From Piper betle (taxonomy: Eukaryota; Streptophyta; Magnoliopsida; Piperales; Piperaceae), in the NCBI GenBank assembly GCA_033002965.1, contig JAURVB010006398.1, positions 1 to 64,000 of the forward strand: a DNA stretch of 64,000 nt, given 5' to 3'. The notes under the pieces were generated by a model that saw only the letters and a list, made by a program, of their open reading frames with translations, did not search any database and was not told where the DNA came from. Positions 10,350-23,255 of the stretch are shown one piece after another (within the stretch, counting starts at the first letter, position 1; each line of letters opens with the position of its first letter). The position numbers were made by a program, and so were the translations under genes.

Positions 10350-13300
10350 AATGGACGGGACGAACCAATCTGTTCAGCCATCAATCCGAGTCAAGTCATT
10401 TTAAGAACACGTGCGCCGAGCCGAGCTAGCCTTGTGTAATGAGCCACGAGGGCAAAGTATACCAGAGTGTTTGATGATAACGTCAGTAACACAACATGGA
10501 AATGAGTTATTAGAATACACGACAGTATGCCAGACTTTTTTTCATGCATTAGACCATAGAAATTAGAATTTTGCTGTTTATCGTGTTAGTATGTTTTAGG
10601 TAGGATTTTCGGTGGGTTGGTAGGTTTAGGATGTGTTATTTTATTTATTTATTTGGGCATATTTTGTTTTATAGAATTTTATCATATTTATTCTAATTTT
10701 TTTAGGATTTAATTATTATTATTAACTCAAGTCATGAGCAAGTCAAGTTCTAATTACAAGACTGCCCTCGACCATTTATATTCTTCTTCTTCTCCTCCCC
10801 AGGCCTCCTGCTCCAAGCCACCCGGCTTGTTTTCCTTTCTCCACCAACGACTGCCTTCGCTGCCGCTGACCACCACCACTCTGGTGACCCCCTCGCCGTT
10901 GACTCTGCCTCACTTCTACCCCTTCTTACTTCCTTCCCTTCCACATTTTCTCTTTGTTTTCCACTTATAATCGGCCACTGTTGCTTGCATGAGTCACCAC
11001 CAGCCATAAATGAAGAAATCAGCCAATTCCACTCGAAATCAGCCGATTTAACGTGGATCGGAAGCAATCCAATCTGAAACGGGCATCAATTCGGTTTTTT
11101 AATAAAACGGTCGATGAATCGGCTGATTCAAAATGGGGGTAAATTGGGAAGAATCGGTTTTATAGGTAAATGACAAAAATACCCTAGGTATGATATTAAA
11201 TAAATTATTTATGCACAGGTAAAAGTGGAATCAAAAGTTTAAAAACCTGAAATAAATTACTTACCCTCCCTCCGCCCATCTACCGCCGCCAATCCCTCCC
11301 TCCACCTGCCTGTCGCAGCCAACCTCGCCCCTCCCTCCGCCGCCGCCGACCAGTGTGTCATCCCTTGCCTCCGCCACCGCCCCTTGCATCCACCCTCCCT
11401 CCTCCCGTCTACCACCACCCATTTCCTCCGTTGCCCCTTCCTGCCCACCCCGTGTGCCGCCCCTTGATGCGGTGACAGGGCAGCGAGGGCAACTACAAGG
11501 CAGAAGGGTGGGGCCGAGGACGAGGTAGGGGGGGCGATGGGGCCAAGGACAGGGTGAGGGGGATGGATGGCGTCATGGAGAGAGAAGGGGGGATGGGGAA
11601 AGAAAATATAGGTTGCATTCTCATAATTAAAAGTTGACCCGACTTCGAATCGAGTAAAAAATAATAACTAAATCCAAATAATTCAAAAAAAATCCAAAAA
11701 ATATGAAAAAATATCATAAAATATAATACATATCTTAACATAAAAATGACATCATAATGACATGTTTTGTAACTAATAACCCACCAATTTTGACTAAGTT
11801 AAAATTTTTAGATAGGACCAATTTAAAAGAACCGATTCCTGGCCGATTTAGACCTATTCGATCTAATTCAATGACTCCCTCGAAAACCGATTCCATTTTT
11901 TGCAACCATGCCGCCAGCCATCAACACTAACAATGACCTCCAATGACCCTCCCTAGCCCTTCCCTCATCCTTTCCGACCATTCCCTAGTTCATGCAATGA
12001 CATGCACGACGACCCATGCTGAAAACAGGTCCTTCGCTTGCATGCATGTTTGCCAACGACTAGCGCCGCCGCCAGCCAGTGGCATACCGCCTCCGGCCAC
12101 ACAGTCCACTGCCCTTGTTGAACTTAACCATCCTTAACCCTTCTCCCCACTCCTTAGCCGACCCCACATACTGGCCGCACTCACCTTAGCCGATCACAAC
12201 CACAACCAACACCGCCGGCGATTGGCCGTCACCGCCAGCCAAGTATGCACCGACCACATAGAGCTATCCTTTCCCTTCTCAGTGTTCCCCTTGGGACGGT
12301 AGCTACAACCGCCGTCTCCCTCCTTCCGGCACTGGCAACTACGGCCATCGTTGTGCAGCGGTCGCTGTGTAGTCGCAGGCTTAGGTATAAAGATTTAATT
12401 TTTATTTCATTTTTTATATGATTGACCGTCATTAGCAAATGCATCATTATGGTTAGTTAGCTGGATTATCAAAATTATGTTGTTGTAATTATGAAAAATA
12501 ATTGATTAGTTAATTAAAAATGTGTGCATGTCCATATTGCTGTTACTTAAGGTTAGATAATTAGACTTGTGAATTACACATCTAGTTCTAATGATTAAAT
12601 TGTTATGATTGAGTATTAGCTGGATTATAAAAAATTATGATCTTTATTTAGTTAATTGATATGTTTAAATTACATAGTAATAAATTTGTGATGTTGATGA
12701 CATGATCACCTAGGAATATAGATTTATATGACATGATTGTTAGGATTTCTTGGATTGATTAGGATATGCATGCCTACCTCAATGTTGTTTTATTCATCCA
12801 TTAATTCATCCATACATCATATGGGAGTACATGGGCATTAAAATTTAGTCCTGTTTGTGTAGGTTCGGTATAAGAGCTCACCGCATATGCACGATACCCC
12901 ATTGGGAGCTTCTACTAGGTCCATTTAAGACTCGTACTCTTGATTGTCGATCTATTCTATTATTGCTTTGAATTGTATGTGCAAGACATGTTAAGTGGTG
13001 ATTTATTGGACCCCACTTAACATGAGTCATTTTAGCAAACCAGTTTCCGGAATTAACAACCCTCGAGGATGAGATCCCTCAAGTTTGATTTCGAAAACAA
13101 GATCCACTGCAAGTTTCCTTCAGGCCTAAATTATTAAATCCCTTCTCATGCCTATATAGATTTTTATTGAGTTTTTAGTGAGACGAGAGATGGTGAAACC
13201 AACTCACACGTACCATGAGCGGGTGCACATGCTAGTCATAGCGGGCTCTAGATTAGTGAGAGGGTTGTTCCCTTCCTGAGGGATCTTGACAACCAGCGTT

Positions 13301-14353
13301 TTGAGTTCCTCACACCTAGAGTAACATGTGGTTTACGGGTACTATTGACTACAGCACATGTATGAACATGTGGTTCAAAGGGTGCTAAAGGCATTGCTTG
13401 ACAGTATTCGACCTTCGTTCTCGAGGCCGGGAGAAATATGGTGGATTAGAGAGGGTTTAGGATATATTGGTAGCCCGAGGGACCAGAAGAAAATGAGAAA
13501 ATGCTAAAAGCGTCATCAGACTAGTCATTTTGGTATGTCATCTAGATTATCGCTCGATGGCTCCTCAGTAGTTACCCTAATGAGAATTATGTTGGAGTAT
13601 ATGCATTTTTTTTTTAATGAGAGTTAGCTCTCATAGATAGTTTTCCAGATCATTAGCAACCATTGCTAACGGTTTTCTACTATATATGTAGGTGAGCATT
13701 AGATGCAACAGGATATGCCAGACTTGACGAATGAGTAGTGACATCCTTGCACACACACATGCCTGGCAATAGGATGCTCAATTGTGATTCTAGGGAATGT
13801 GTACAACTTGTTATGAAATATTTTTATGATGTTTAATGCACGGTTAACATGTTTTGTGAATGAAGTTGGTAATTTTAAAGTCAGTAAACTTCCAACCATG
13901 GGAATATGAATAGTAGATGGGTCAAGACCTGGTCAGTGATCATGACTTGGAAAATGATGTGATGTTGTGATATATTTTGCTATCTATTTTAGATATATAT
14001 ATATATATATATATATATTGTGATATGGTGATAGACAAGGTGGTTTCCTTATTGCACTTTTAGGGGAAGCCCTATGAGTCTATTTATAAGATTTTTATAA
14101 TATTTAAATTGATTGCGGTGTGATTTGATTTTTGGTGTGATTCTTTCTTTGTCATCATATCATTCACATAGCATTCTGCTAGGTTGTGCATTTCAAACAT
14201 TCATAGTGGCATGCTATTTTCATCTTATGATGCTTAGAGTATGTCCCTTCCACTTAACTTCGGGTTGACCAAATTAATCAAATTGAGAATCAGTTTGGTC
14301 CCCCATAAGATTTTCATTTCGGTTATTAGCAAAAACTAGATTTGGGGTGTTAT
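10350..14353 (+). mobile_element. Element B 5' LTR (interrupted)
   Basis: The region is similar along most of its length to 31385-33841 plus 44984-45358 and 46820-46868, the 3' LTR of the same element. Shared blocks include AGAACACGTGCG, AACCAGTTTCCGG/AACCGGTTTACGG and the end TTTGGGGTGTTAT versus TTTGGGCAGTTACA. The first 50 bases or so of the LTR are missing or too diverged to align. Roughly 900 bp of unrelated DNA is inserted at about 11003-11905. A (TA)n run lies at about 13995-14020. It is followed by a primer-binding site at 14359. Confidence 0.8.
11003..11905. mobile_element. Insertion inside element B 5' LTR
   Basis: This DNA is absent from the 3' LTR at the equivalent point (about 31965). 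Its edges are flanked by CCAGCCAT on both sides (about 10999 and 11906), consistent with an 8-9 bp target duplication. Content: AATCGGCTGATT-like inverted words, a C-rich block followed by a G-rich block (11258-11600), and AT-rich text shared with 30-175. I see no clear terminal inverted repeats or coding domain, so the class is open. It may be a fragment of an LTR or a long DNA transposon relic. Confidence 0.5.
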
Positions 14354-14358
14354 TGGCT

Positions 14359-14370
14359 TGGTTTCAGAGC
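14359..14370 (+). other. Element B primer-binding site
   Basis: TGGTTTCAGAGC differs at one base from the initiator tRNA-Met primer site TGGTATCAGAGC. It lies a few bases after the end of the 5' LTR, as expected for an LTR retrotransposon. Confidence 0.8.
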
Positions 14371-14889
14371 GACTCTTAGTCAATTAAGATGGAAAATGAC
14401 AATACCTGTCATGTGTGTGCAAGAATACTCAGAGTCAAGTTGGTAGGTATATTTCTCTTTTATTGTATTATTTTACAAATTCTTCACTAGTAGTTGCATG
14501 GCAATCTATCCAGGATCTGATCAGTAAAAGTTTGATAGCCATGGTAGCTTAGACTAGCAGGACTCAGAATGGAACACCATCACCATCACCACCCGGGTAT
14601 GCAAGTCCTAACCATGCCCACAGTGAAATGGCATCTAGCCAACTGAGAGCTCCACCGCTGTCAAGAAACCCTACTGTTCTAGTCTTAGTCAGCCACCATA
14701 GTGAAAGTCGAATGGAACAGCCACAGAGTGCGTAGCCATTAGGCTGAAAGGGATAGAGCTATTGCCTGGTTAGCAGAGGCTCAGACGCAGGTACAATAGA
14801 ACTAGGAGGAGTTGAGGAGAGATCTTTGGTAGATAGCCCTCTCCATCGCCAAGGGCAGAAAAGAGGTCAGATGTGGATGACGAGACGCG

Positions 14890-16170
14890 GGGGGGCCTAC
14901 TTCACCACCGCCTCCTCCTCCACCACTTCATCAGGGGACCAGTTCTATAGTAGTTCCTCTTTTTGCCCTGTTCCAGACCGGGATGGGTACAAATAGTAGT
15001 AGGCAACCTGGAGTAGGCAGTAGATGGACAACAAGTGGTAATGGCATTGTAGGATTTGGTAGTGCTCCAGTAGGGATAGTACCAACGATTCATCAGTTCA
15101 AACTCGGAGAAGGATCTGACAGATCAGCAGATGCAAAGAATCTCAAACTATGGAAGTATGAACGGTTTGTGAAGAGTGGAGGACGCCCATTCCTAGGAAA
15201 GCTAGATGTAGAGGAATCTTTCCTATGGATCTCATCAACAATTGGAGTATTTGGCAGTATGGCAGCCCCAAGGAACACCGTATACAGATCATCACAGGAG
15301 TGTTTCAGGATAAAGTCAGGATATGGTGGGATTTAGTTATGGACTCTACCTTTGCTCGTAAGCAGTCACCACATGTCACATGGGATGAGTTCAAGGCATA
15401 GTTTGACGGAAAATACTTTCCTCCTGATGTTAAGAAGAGGAAACAAAGGGAATTTCATATGTTTAAGCAAGGACAAATGATGGTGGTACAATATGAAACT
15501 TGATTTAGAGCACTGGAAAGATTTGCTCCAGACCTAGTGCCAACTGAACAAAGAAGAATCGAGCATTTCTATGAAGGGCTTCAGTATGAGATTTGGGTGG
15601 CCAATGTGAAAAATGTGTCTACTACCTTTGGAGATGTAGTGTGAGTAGTAGGAGAGACTGAGAGAGTTTTGGCTACTTGACCCTGCCAAGATTACGATCA
15701 GAAATAGCAGCACCCCATACATTAACTTGAATAGGGAACACAACAAAAGCGTCAAATAGATGCCCCACTTGCTATGAGGGCAATGGATGGACAAGTCAAG
15801 GATGGTAGACACCCTCCATGTCAGAATTGTCAACATTATTAAGGGGGAATATGTAGAGCTGGTACCAATGTGTGCTTCAATTGTGGTCAACTAGGACATC
15901 GGTCAGCAATGTGTCATGAAGTATACAGAGCTGGGAGTGGTACATGTTTTAGTTTTGGTCAACTGGGACATCGAGCAGCAGCATGTTCAAATGCATGACG
16001 CCAACAACTAGTCTTTCCAGCACCACCACAGCAACTAGCACTTCCGGCACCCTCGCCACAATGACAGCAAAGAGGACAACAAGGCCAATGTCAAGAACAA
16101 TGAGACGCTGTTCAGAAAACACAGTGACAACAGCAACAAAGGGTACAAAATCATAGAGGAATGATGACTG
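14890..16170 (+). pseudogene. Element B gag with zinc knuckle
   Basis: Capsid-type sequence can be followed across several frames. An open part lies at 14983-15336, then VTWDEFKA, KYFPPDVKKRKQREFH and FKQGQMMVVQYE at about 15375-15500, with in-frame stops between. A CCHC zinc knuckle, CFNCGQLGHRSAMC, lies at 15873-15914. A second knuckle follows at about 15945-15986 but reads CFSF in place of CxxC, so one zinc ligand is lost. The tail (16000-16170) is glutamine-rich. Gag would form the virus-like particle; this copy is dead. Confidence 0.85.
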
Positions 16171-16186
16171 ACGGACTGGCTAGACA

Positions 16187-17218
16187 ATGAGGCAGATGGT
16201 AGGCACCACCAATTGTACTTTCTACTCCAGCACAACAATAGTAGTGGCCTGTTACGATGTACACAGCCACAGTCGCAGAAGCATTGGAAGGTACAACATC
16301 ATGGCAGGTACACTTATTGTTGGTTCTATACCTGCACGAGTTTTATTTAATTCTAGCTACACACATTCTTTTATATCGAATGTACACACTGATAGGATTG
16401 GAGGTCAGATAGAGGATTTAGGACATTCATTACTAGTGTCCACCCCCTCTGGTAGATTTATAGCCATGGGTGAGTGTGTGCGTAGTGTCCCTGTTGAAAT
16501 TCAACAGCAACAATTAGTAGAGGATTTGATATTTTTCACGATGATGGAGTTCAATGTGATCTTTGGAATGGATTGGATGTCCAAACAAGGGAGCTTTGAT
16601 TGATTGTCAAAGGAAGAGGGTGACTTTCCATCGAGGAAGGCACCGCTATTTCTTCTAGGGTCAAGGCAGAGAAAGAGAATGAGGTTGGATCTCCCATCAG
16701 AGCGTAGTGAGATAGTTGGACAGAGGATGTGAATTAGTGATGCAGCCTTAGCATCGACCAAGCCGAATGGTTCAGTGGATAGGTCTAGTATTGAGAAGAT
16801 TCCGGTGGTCAGGGAATTCATAAATGTTTTTCTAGATGAAGTCATTGGTTTGCCACCAGATTGTGAAGTGGAATTTGTTGTTGACTTGATGCCAAGAACT
16901 GCACCCATCTCTAGAGCACCGTATAGGATGGCACCACTAGAACTTCAGGAACTTAAGGAGCAGCTATAGACACTACTGGATGAGGGGTTTATCAGACTGA
17001 GTGTGTCACCATGGGGAGCACCAGCATTTTTAGTGAGGAAGAAAGATGGAGGCATGCGTTTATGCATCAACTATATGATGCTAAACCATGTAAAAACAAA
17101 AATAGATATCCCCTTCCTCTCATTGATGACTTATTTGACCAGTTGAGCTCAGCAGTGGCCTTTTCAAAGATTGACTTGAGATATGGTTACCACCAGTTGA
17201 GGATTACGGCAGAGAGAT
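16187..17218 (+). pseudogene. Element B protease and reverse transcriptase N-part
   Basis: An open frame at 16187-16603 holds a retropepsin-like domain with ARVLFNSSYTHSFIS, where the catalytic aspartate of the family D-S/T-G motif is Asn, and the tail FNVIFGMDWM. After a stop, 16775-16969 gives the protease-RT linker ([28 protein letters not shown]). From about 17010 the RT continues with frame changes to [15 protein letters not shown] (about 17160-17208), where a solo LTR interrupts it. The loss of the protease aspartate alone would inactivate the polyprotein. Confidence 0.87.
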
Positions 17219-17951
17219 TGTTCGGGCGCGGGTTCGTCCGCGTCGGGTTGGAAGGGTTCGGTGGGACCGAGGCGCCCTTGCCGCGCAAAGAGACAGCGTG
17301 ATGAGACTAAAGAGTCACAAGTATCCAAGGGATGGCGATTTCCAATCCTAATTATTCATTTCCATAGACATATCATGCTTGAATGCATGAAAATTGCAAC
17401 TGCAATGCTGCTTCAACTTCAGAAGGGAAAGATTGTCTTCCTCCTCTGGATTGCAATAACTCCTCCAAGGCGTCTCCTTCAATGGCGTCCTTAGTTGCAG
17501 CAGGGTGTATTTCAGCAATTCCTTCTTCAAGTCTCCTTCTTCAATTCAGCAAACATAGGTGTCCTCCTCCTAGCAGCAACATCAACCTTCAATGGCGACC
17601 TTAATTGCAGCAGGGTGGATTTCAGCAACTCCTTTAATCAGCAAGACAGCAACATGACATTTCCTTCCCCTTTCTTCTTCTCCTCCTAGCAGCAACAAGC
17701 AAGGATGGAGGAGCTTCTTCTCCAATGCAATACTTCGTCTTCTCCAATGCAATACTTCGTCTTCTCAATGCAATAACTTCGTCTTCCTCCACTTCGTCTT
17801 CTTCAATCTCGTGGACCCCTTTCCCTCCTTCCGAATAAATCTCACGTATCTTATTTCTATTAAATTAGGCATAACCACGGGTTCAACCACGACTGGCTGG
17901 GTTAGCCATCATGATTGAGCCGAGGGGTGCGGTGAAAAATTTGGACGAACA
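17219..17951 (+). mobile_element. Solo LTR inside element B reverse transcriptase
   Basis: The insertion begins TGTTCGGGCG and ends GACGAACA, giving TG...CA ends with inverted TGTTCG/CGAACA. Flanks are GAGAT (17214-17218) and AAGAT (17952-17956), a four-of-five 5 bp duplication. Removing it brings the two halves of the RT domain together, allowing for one extra base. It is 733 bp, C/T-rich in the middle with repeated CTTCGTCTTCT words and two copies of a GCAGCAGGGTG block, and has no coding content. Orientation is not certain. Confidence 0.75.
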
Positions 17952-18340
17952 AAGATATTTCAAAGACTGCACTTAGGTCTACATATGGACACTACGAGTT
18001 TTTGGTCAAGCCTTCGGCTTGACCAATGCTCTAGTAGCATTCATGGAACTGATGCACAAAGTGTTCAACCTATACTTAGACCAGTTCATAATAGTCTTTG
18101 TAGATGACATCTTGGTGTACTCTTCATCTAGAGAAGACCATGAGCAGCATCTTCGAACTGTAGTACAGCTTCTAAGGGAATGCAGATCATATGGGAAATT
18201 CTCGAAATGTAACTTTTGGCTCTCAAAAGTCAACTTCTTGGGACACATTGTGTTAGCAGTTAGTATATTAGTAGATCCAATGAAGATTAAGGCAGTTGTA
18301 CATTGGAAGCAGCCGAGAACACCAACAACGGTGTGAAGTT
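17952..18340 (+). pseudogene. Element B reverse transcriptase C-part
   Basis: The RT picks up after the solo LTR. The open part 18019-18336 has [18 protein letters not shown] with the catalytic FVDD at 18097-18108, then CNFWLSKVNFLGHIV and VDPMKIKAVVHW. The active-site aspartates are preserved although the gene is broken on both sides. A frameshift near 18000 separates HYEFLVKPFG from TNALVAF. Confidence 0.88.
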
Positions 18341-18770
18341 TCCTTGGTTTAGCAAGGTACTACTGGAGATTTATCTAGGGTTCCTCCTCTAAAGCAACCC
18401 CCTTACATGACTAACTCAAAAGGAGGAACACTTTATATGGATAGATGAGTGTGAATAGAGCTTCAAGACACTGAAGGAGAGATTGACTTCAACGCCTGTT
18501 CTCACTTTGCTTGAAGGACGCAATGATTTCATGGTCTACACAGATGCATCGGGAGTTGACTTGGATGCGTCATGACCCAGAGAGACAAAGTTATTGCCTA
18601 TGCATCTCGCTAGCTAAAGGTGCATGAGGGTAGCTATCCTACTCATGACCTAGAACTGGCAACAGTGATCTTTGCAATAAGAACATGGAGACATTAACTC
18701 TATGGGACTTCCTTCAAGCTTGTAATTGATCACAAAAGTCTGAAGTATATCTTTATGCAGAAAGACCTGA
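18341..18770 (+). pseudogene. Element B RNase H
   Basis: Recognisable blocks are FKTLKE and TPVLTLLEG, then FMVYTDASGVDLD with the first catalytic aspartate (about 18527-18565). YPTHDLELATVIFAI-like text follows near 18640-18680. Stops and frameshifts (for example the TGA in the block after ASGVDLDAS) interrupt it. It joins directly to integrase sequence. Confidence 0.82.
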
Positions 18771-19774
18771 ACAACAGACCAAGGATATGGTTGAAACTGT
18801 TGTTTTATTTTGAGATTGACATCTCATACCATGAGGGCAAGGCGAATGTAGTAGTGGACACTTTAAGTAGGAAGCCATTTTGCAATTCCATGGGAATAGT
18901 AGCAGTTTTAGTGACTTGGAACGATACAAGCCAAAGGTAGTTAGTGGGAATGATGGCAAGACTTTCAATTCAGCCAGGTATACTTGAATAGATCAGAATC
19001 GCATAAGAAGAAGATTAGTAATTGACTCTGTGGTTACAGCAGGAAATTTACAGTGATTTGGCTAGAGATGCAGATTGATTGGTCAAACTGAGAGGTCATT
19101 TTTTGTACCTGGCATCCCCGAGTATCCCGGACTTCGTAATACTATTCTTCATTAAGCCCACACTTCAAAGTGTGCAGTGCATCTGGGTGGAGTGAAGATG
19201 TATCATAATGTTCAACAATCATATAGGTGGCCAGGATTGAAGAGGGAAGTTTTCGATACAGTTGCCATGTGTCTGGTTTGCCAACACTTGAAAGTAGAAC
19301 ACATTCGACCCAATGGAACTTTATAGCCTTTGGAGACCCTAGAGTGGAAGTAGGAGAGTATAGCATATGATTTTGTGCTAGGGTTGCTTAAAACCCGACA
19401 GCAGAGAGATGCCATATGGGTAATAGTGGATCAACTGATGAAAAGTACACATTTCATACCAATCTGAATGGATTACCAACTGACTACTTTAGCGACATTA
19501 TATAGAGATCAGATAGTGTGACTAGAGGGAGTGCCTTTGGAGATTATATCGGATAGAGATCCAAGGTTTACATCAAGATTCTGGAGAGAATTTTAGACAA
19601 CCATGGGCACAAGGTTGATGTTCAGCGCCGCATTTCACCCTCAGACTGATGGGCAATCTGAGAGGGCAATTCAGATCCTTGAGGATTTGCTTAGTATGCT
19701 TGATTTTGGAGGTCGTCTCCAGTGTGTTGGGTCCAAGGCAGTGATCTGATGGTTGTTGGTCTAGAGATGATTCA
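18771..19774 (+). pseudogene. Element B integrase, core domain
   Basis: DISYHEGKANVVVDTLSRK (18820-18876) marks the RNase H to integrase junction. The zinc domain is partly legible around 19150-19320 (KCAVHLGGVKMYHNV and CLVCQHLK). The core has IWVIVDQLMKSTHF (about 19416-19455), EIISDRDPRFTSRFW (about 19540-19584) and AFHPQTDGQSERAIQILEDLL (about 19630-19690), so all three acidic residues are visible. Stops occur in between. Sequence after 19700 diverges and an LTR begins at 19775. Further integrase sequence lies at 21595-21631 and 30784-31384. Confidence 0.87.
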
Positions 19775-21594
19775 TGTAACACCCCAAATCCGGTTTACAC
19801 TCGAGAACCAAACCGGGATGTCACTAGTCCCGGTTAGGTAAGCTAACTCAAACCCAACCCTGTGGATCTACTCTCGGCGTCTCAATATAGAAGATGTCAA
19901 TTGCTATGCATGGATGAATGCATGGATCCCTAACATACTACTACATGGATGACAAGACAACTAATTTGCATACCAAAACAATTTTGATGAAAATCGATAA
20001 AAATTTGATAAATAAGACGAATAGAGTTTTCCCTAAATATGAAATTAAGGATCACCCTATCAAAATAACATGTATAACTACATAAATTAATATACATTCA
20101 TTCCATCATATTTTTAACAAAACATTTAATTCTATCACTTCACAATATTCTACTTTTTGGGTCTCAGCCCACCTATTTATTCTATTGACATATCACTTTT
20201 ATCATTTGATTTGCACATTAATATCTACTTTCAAATCACAATGTCACTATCATATTATTGTACCTTGCATTACATCACATAATTTTCCATATAATGACAA
20301 CATAAATAAAACATTAACATTTTATCGTATAACATGTGTGTATGCAAGAGACATCACTACTCCTTCGTCCAGGCTAGTTCATTGTACTTATGATCATCAC
20401 CTACATATACTATAAAAACACGTTAGTAACAAGTGTAACTGGTCTAAAACATAACTAATATCAAACTGGCTATGAAAGCAAACTCTCAAATGAAAGAAAA
20501 CATTTTTGAACTCTTTGAAGAACATCTACTAAACTGAAAGCATCTTTAACTAAACCAATCTCCTGCTACTGATGCCTCTCTCAACATTTTCTCACTTCAC
20601 TTTCTGGTCCCTTGGGACTACTATTATATCCTAAGCCATTTCTTTACCTCCATACCCACTCACATAGCACAGTTGTCGGTATTTCTGGCTTCAACTAGCA
20701 CATGCCACTTGCATAACATGGTTGTTGGAATTTCCAGCTTCGACTGGCACACGACCGCTTACGTAGCATGGTTGTTAGTATTTTCAACCTCGACTGGCAC
20801 ATGCCGCTAGCATAACATGGTTGTCGGTATTTCTGGCTTCTACTAGCACATGCTGCTCGCATAACATGGTTGTCGGTATCCTCAGCTTCGACTGGCATAT
20901 GCCCGCTCGCATAGTACAGTTGTTGAAATTTCCTCATTGAGAATACAAAAACTACATGTATATAGGTTTAGGTAGGGATTAATAAAATAGGCCCAAAGGC
21001 AACTTGTGGTGGATCTTGTTTTTGAAAACATACGCAAGGAATCTCATCCTCGAGGGATTTGGAAAAACTATTCGACTAAATGACCTAATCTTAGTGGGAT
21101 CTGATAAAATGTCACTTAACTCGTCCTGCAAATATTAAAGCAATACACAATAGAATAGATTGTAAAATAGGAAATGGGTCCTAATTGAACCTGGTAGAAG
21201 CTCCAAGTGTGTCTTCGCACCTTGGTGATGAGTTCCAACTCCATACCTAATCGTCAGTCATGCGACGACGGCGACAAGGTTGTGGCCGGCTTAAGTGAGG
21301 ATCGTGGGGGAAAAGAAAAGGAAGAAAAAGAAGAAAGCTGAGTGAGAAGGATGGTGGCGGCTTGATGGTGAAAGTGTCAAAAGTGTGGAATAAATAGATG
21401 TCATGGTGAGAAAAATGAATGGCTAGTTGAGAAAAACGAATGGTCAGTGAAAAAAGAATGGTCGGTGAGAAAAAGGAATAGTCGGTGAGAAAAACGAATG
21501 GTCATCTCGTAATTAAAACTTGACTCAACTAAAAATAACGATGGAACTGCCTAGTTCAAACTATAAAACCCTTATTCGAATCACAGGTTTTACA
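19775..21594 (-). mobile_element. Solo LTR, family B/E, minus orientation
   Basis: It starts TGTAACACCCCAAATCC and ends CACAGGTTTTACA, so on the minus strand it begins TGTAAAACCTGTGATTCG, like the LTR start at 31385. No internal region or primer site adjoins it. Flanking 5-mers (ATTCA and ACTTA) match at only three positions, so no clean duplication is visible. It sits in the integrase region of element B. The middle holds a 49 bp minisatellite. Confidence 0.78.
20667..20935. repeat. 49-50 bp minisatellite in LTR
   Basis: The word ATGGTTGTYGG (or CACAGTTGTCGG) recurs at about 20667, 20717, 20767, 20816, 20865 and 20915. That gives five to six copies of a 49-50 bp unit, each containing TTCGACTGGCACATG-like text. 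It makes a long but meaningless open frame on the minus strand. Confidence 0.88.
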
Positions 21595-22470
21595 ACTTAG
21601 CAGACACCAAAGGTAGTGATGCAAATCCAAGTGTAAAGACCGTGAAAAAAAAAAAGGACACGAACGCGGTTCAGGAAGGACCGAACGTGTTATATTTTTT
21701 ACCTGGTTAATTCTACTCGGTTAATTATTTACCCGGTTAAATGAAATATGGGTGTAGAGGTGTTTTCACATACCCTAGCCATCATTTTCATTTTTATAAA
21801 TTTGGAAAGGGTACATCATTTTTCACATACGGGTGTAAGGGCACCTTCCTCACCTTAGCCGCCTAGTTCTCCTCTTCCTTACCGGGGCTTCTTCCTTTCT
21901 TAGGTATCCTTCTTATCTCCCTATTCTTAGTTTGCATGCATGTTCTTTTTAATTGATAGTAAGCTTGTTAATCATGTAACTTAAGTCTCGAATCAACAAG
22001 AAAGAAAAGAACTAAACTAAACTGGAAAACTGAAATCCCGTCCATGGCCGACCGGTGCAAATTGTTCGCGAGATGGGCAACTGTAAAACAAGTTTGCAAG
22101 GCTTCCCTCACACAACCGATGACCCCTCTGGTTGCTGGGTCGAAGGGATGGCTTGCCATGTCCCTGTTTTTCTGGTGGGTGGTGGAATTGCAGCTGTGAG
22201 GGGCAGAGTTGCGAGGGTGATGGAAGGGGCGACATTCTGCTGCAATAGGTGGTGTAATGGACGTTCAGAGGAGTAGACACCGGTTGTGCTTCATTGACAG
22301 CATCATGGGTTCCATCACAGTAGTTCAGGCCGCCAGAATAATCCACTACAGACCACCTTCTCGCCGGAATTCATGGCAGCGATATGCAGAAGCGGGGAGA
22401 ACGACCATACTTCATGCAACGTCCAAAGGTGGCCAATCTATCTTGTTTTGATGCCAGCCTGAGGTTGTGG

Positions 22471-22918
22471 TGATAGAACTTTATTTAGAATTTAGATTTC
22501 ATATCAAATTATCGAGAGAAATAAAATAAATAAATGAAATAGCGGAAGCGTACCTGAAGCCATAAAGAAATCAGAGTCTTGATCACTTAGGTTTTGGATC
22601 TTCCAAATTCAAGACTAGTTTTCTAAACCAAAGTTCTGGACAATGGGATACCAGAACGAAAACCAGATATGAATTCAGGGACCATAACCTCCATATTTAT
22701 AGCCTTAGTTCCATAAATTCAATTCCACCCATAACGAAAGAGAATTTATGAAAAGGTATCTACACATTAAATTCCACACTTTTCTCATTAAATTCCACAC
22801 CTTAATTTATGGCTCATAACCTTTAACTTTAGTAGATCAATTTAATTTAGCCAACCTTATATAATAACATATGATACAATTCCTGATTCATGTATATATT
22901 TATGTCCAATTTCCAACA
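22471..22918 (-). repeat. Copia 3' LTR
   Basis: On the minus strand it reads TGTTGGAAATTGG at its start and ends GTTCTATCA. A TATA box (TATAAATA) lies at 22694-22701 on the minus strand, so the RNA would start near 22665. The opposite LTR carries the same box. AAGTGGGAGAT, the polypurine tract, adjoins it at 22919-22930. Confidence 0.93.
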
Positions 22919-23255
22919 ATCTCCCACTTGGACTTAATATATACACAAAATAATTGTATAACTTTATGAGCTCCAAACATATGTCATTATACCAAAATAA
23001 CAATCTCGTCCATTAATCAATGTCAATATAGGATCAAGGCGATTTTCGTCACAATGAGCGTAACTAAACCTTCCATGGTCACATACACCAACATAATCAA
23101 ATGACATAGATCAAGTATGGATGTGTAGCATGAAAATTACATGTAATTTGATCTGAACATGCCTATTTTCAACTGGTCCAACCTTATGAGATCACCAAAA
23201 TACCAAAACAGAGTGAACCTTAAACCAAAATACTGCAGTTTATTACAAACTCCCA

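Noticed and set aside
10734..11067. Frames in the C/T-rich block of element B LTR
   Set aside because: They are proline/serine or arginine-rich translations of CTTCTTCT-type DNA, not kept in the other LTR at 31840-31990.
20695..20937. 80-codon frame with repeated Cys/Tyr words
   Set aside because: It is a translation of the 49 bp minisatellite on the minus strand.
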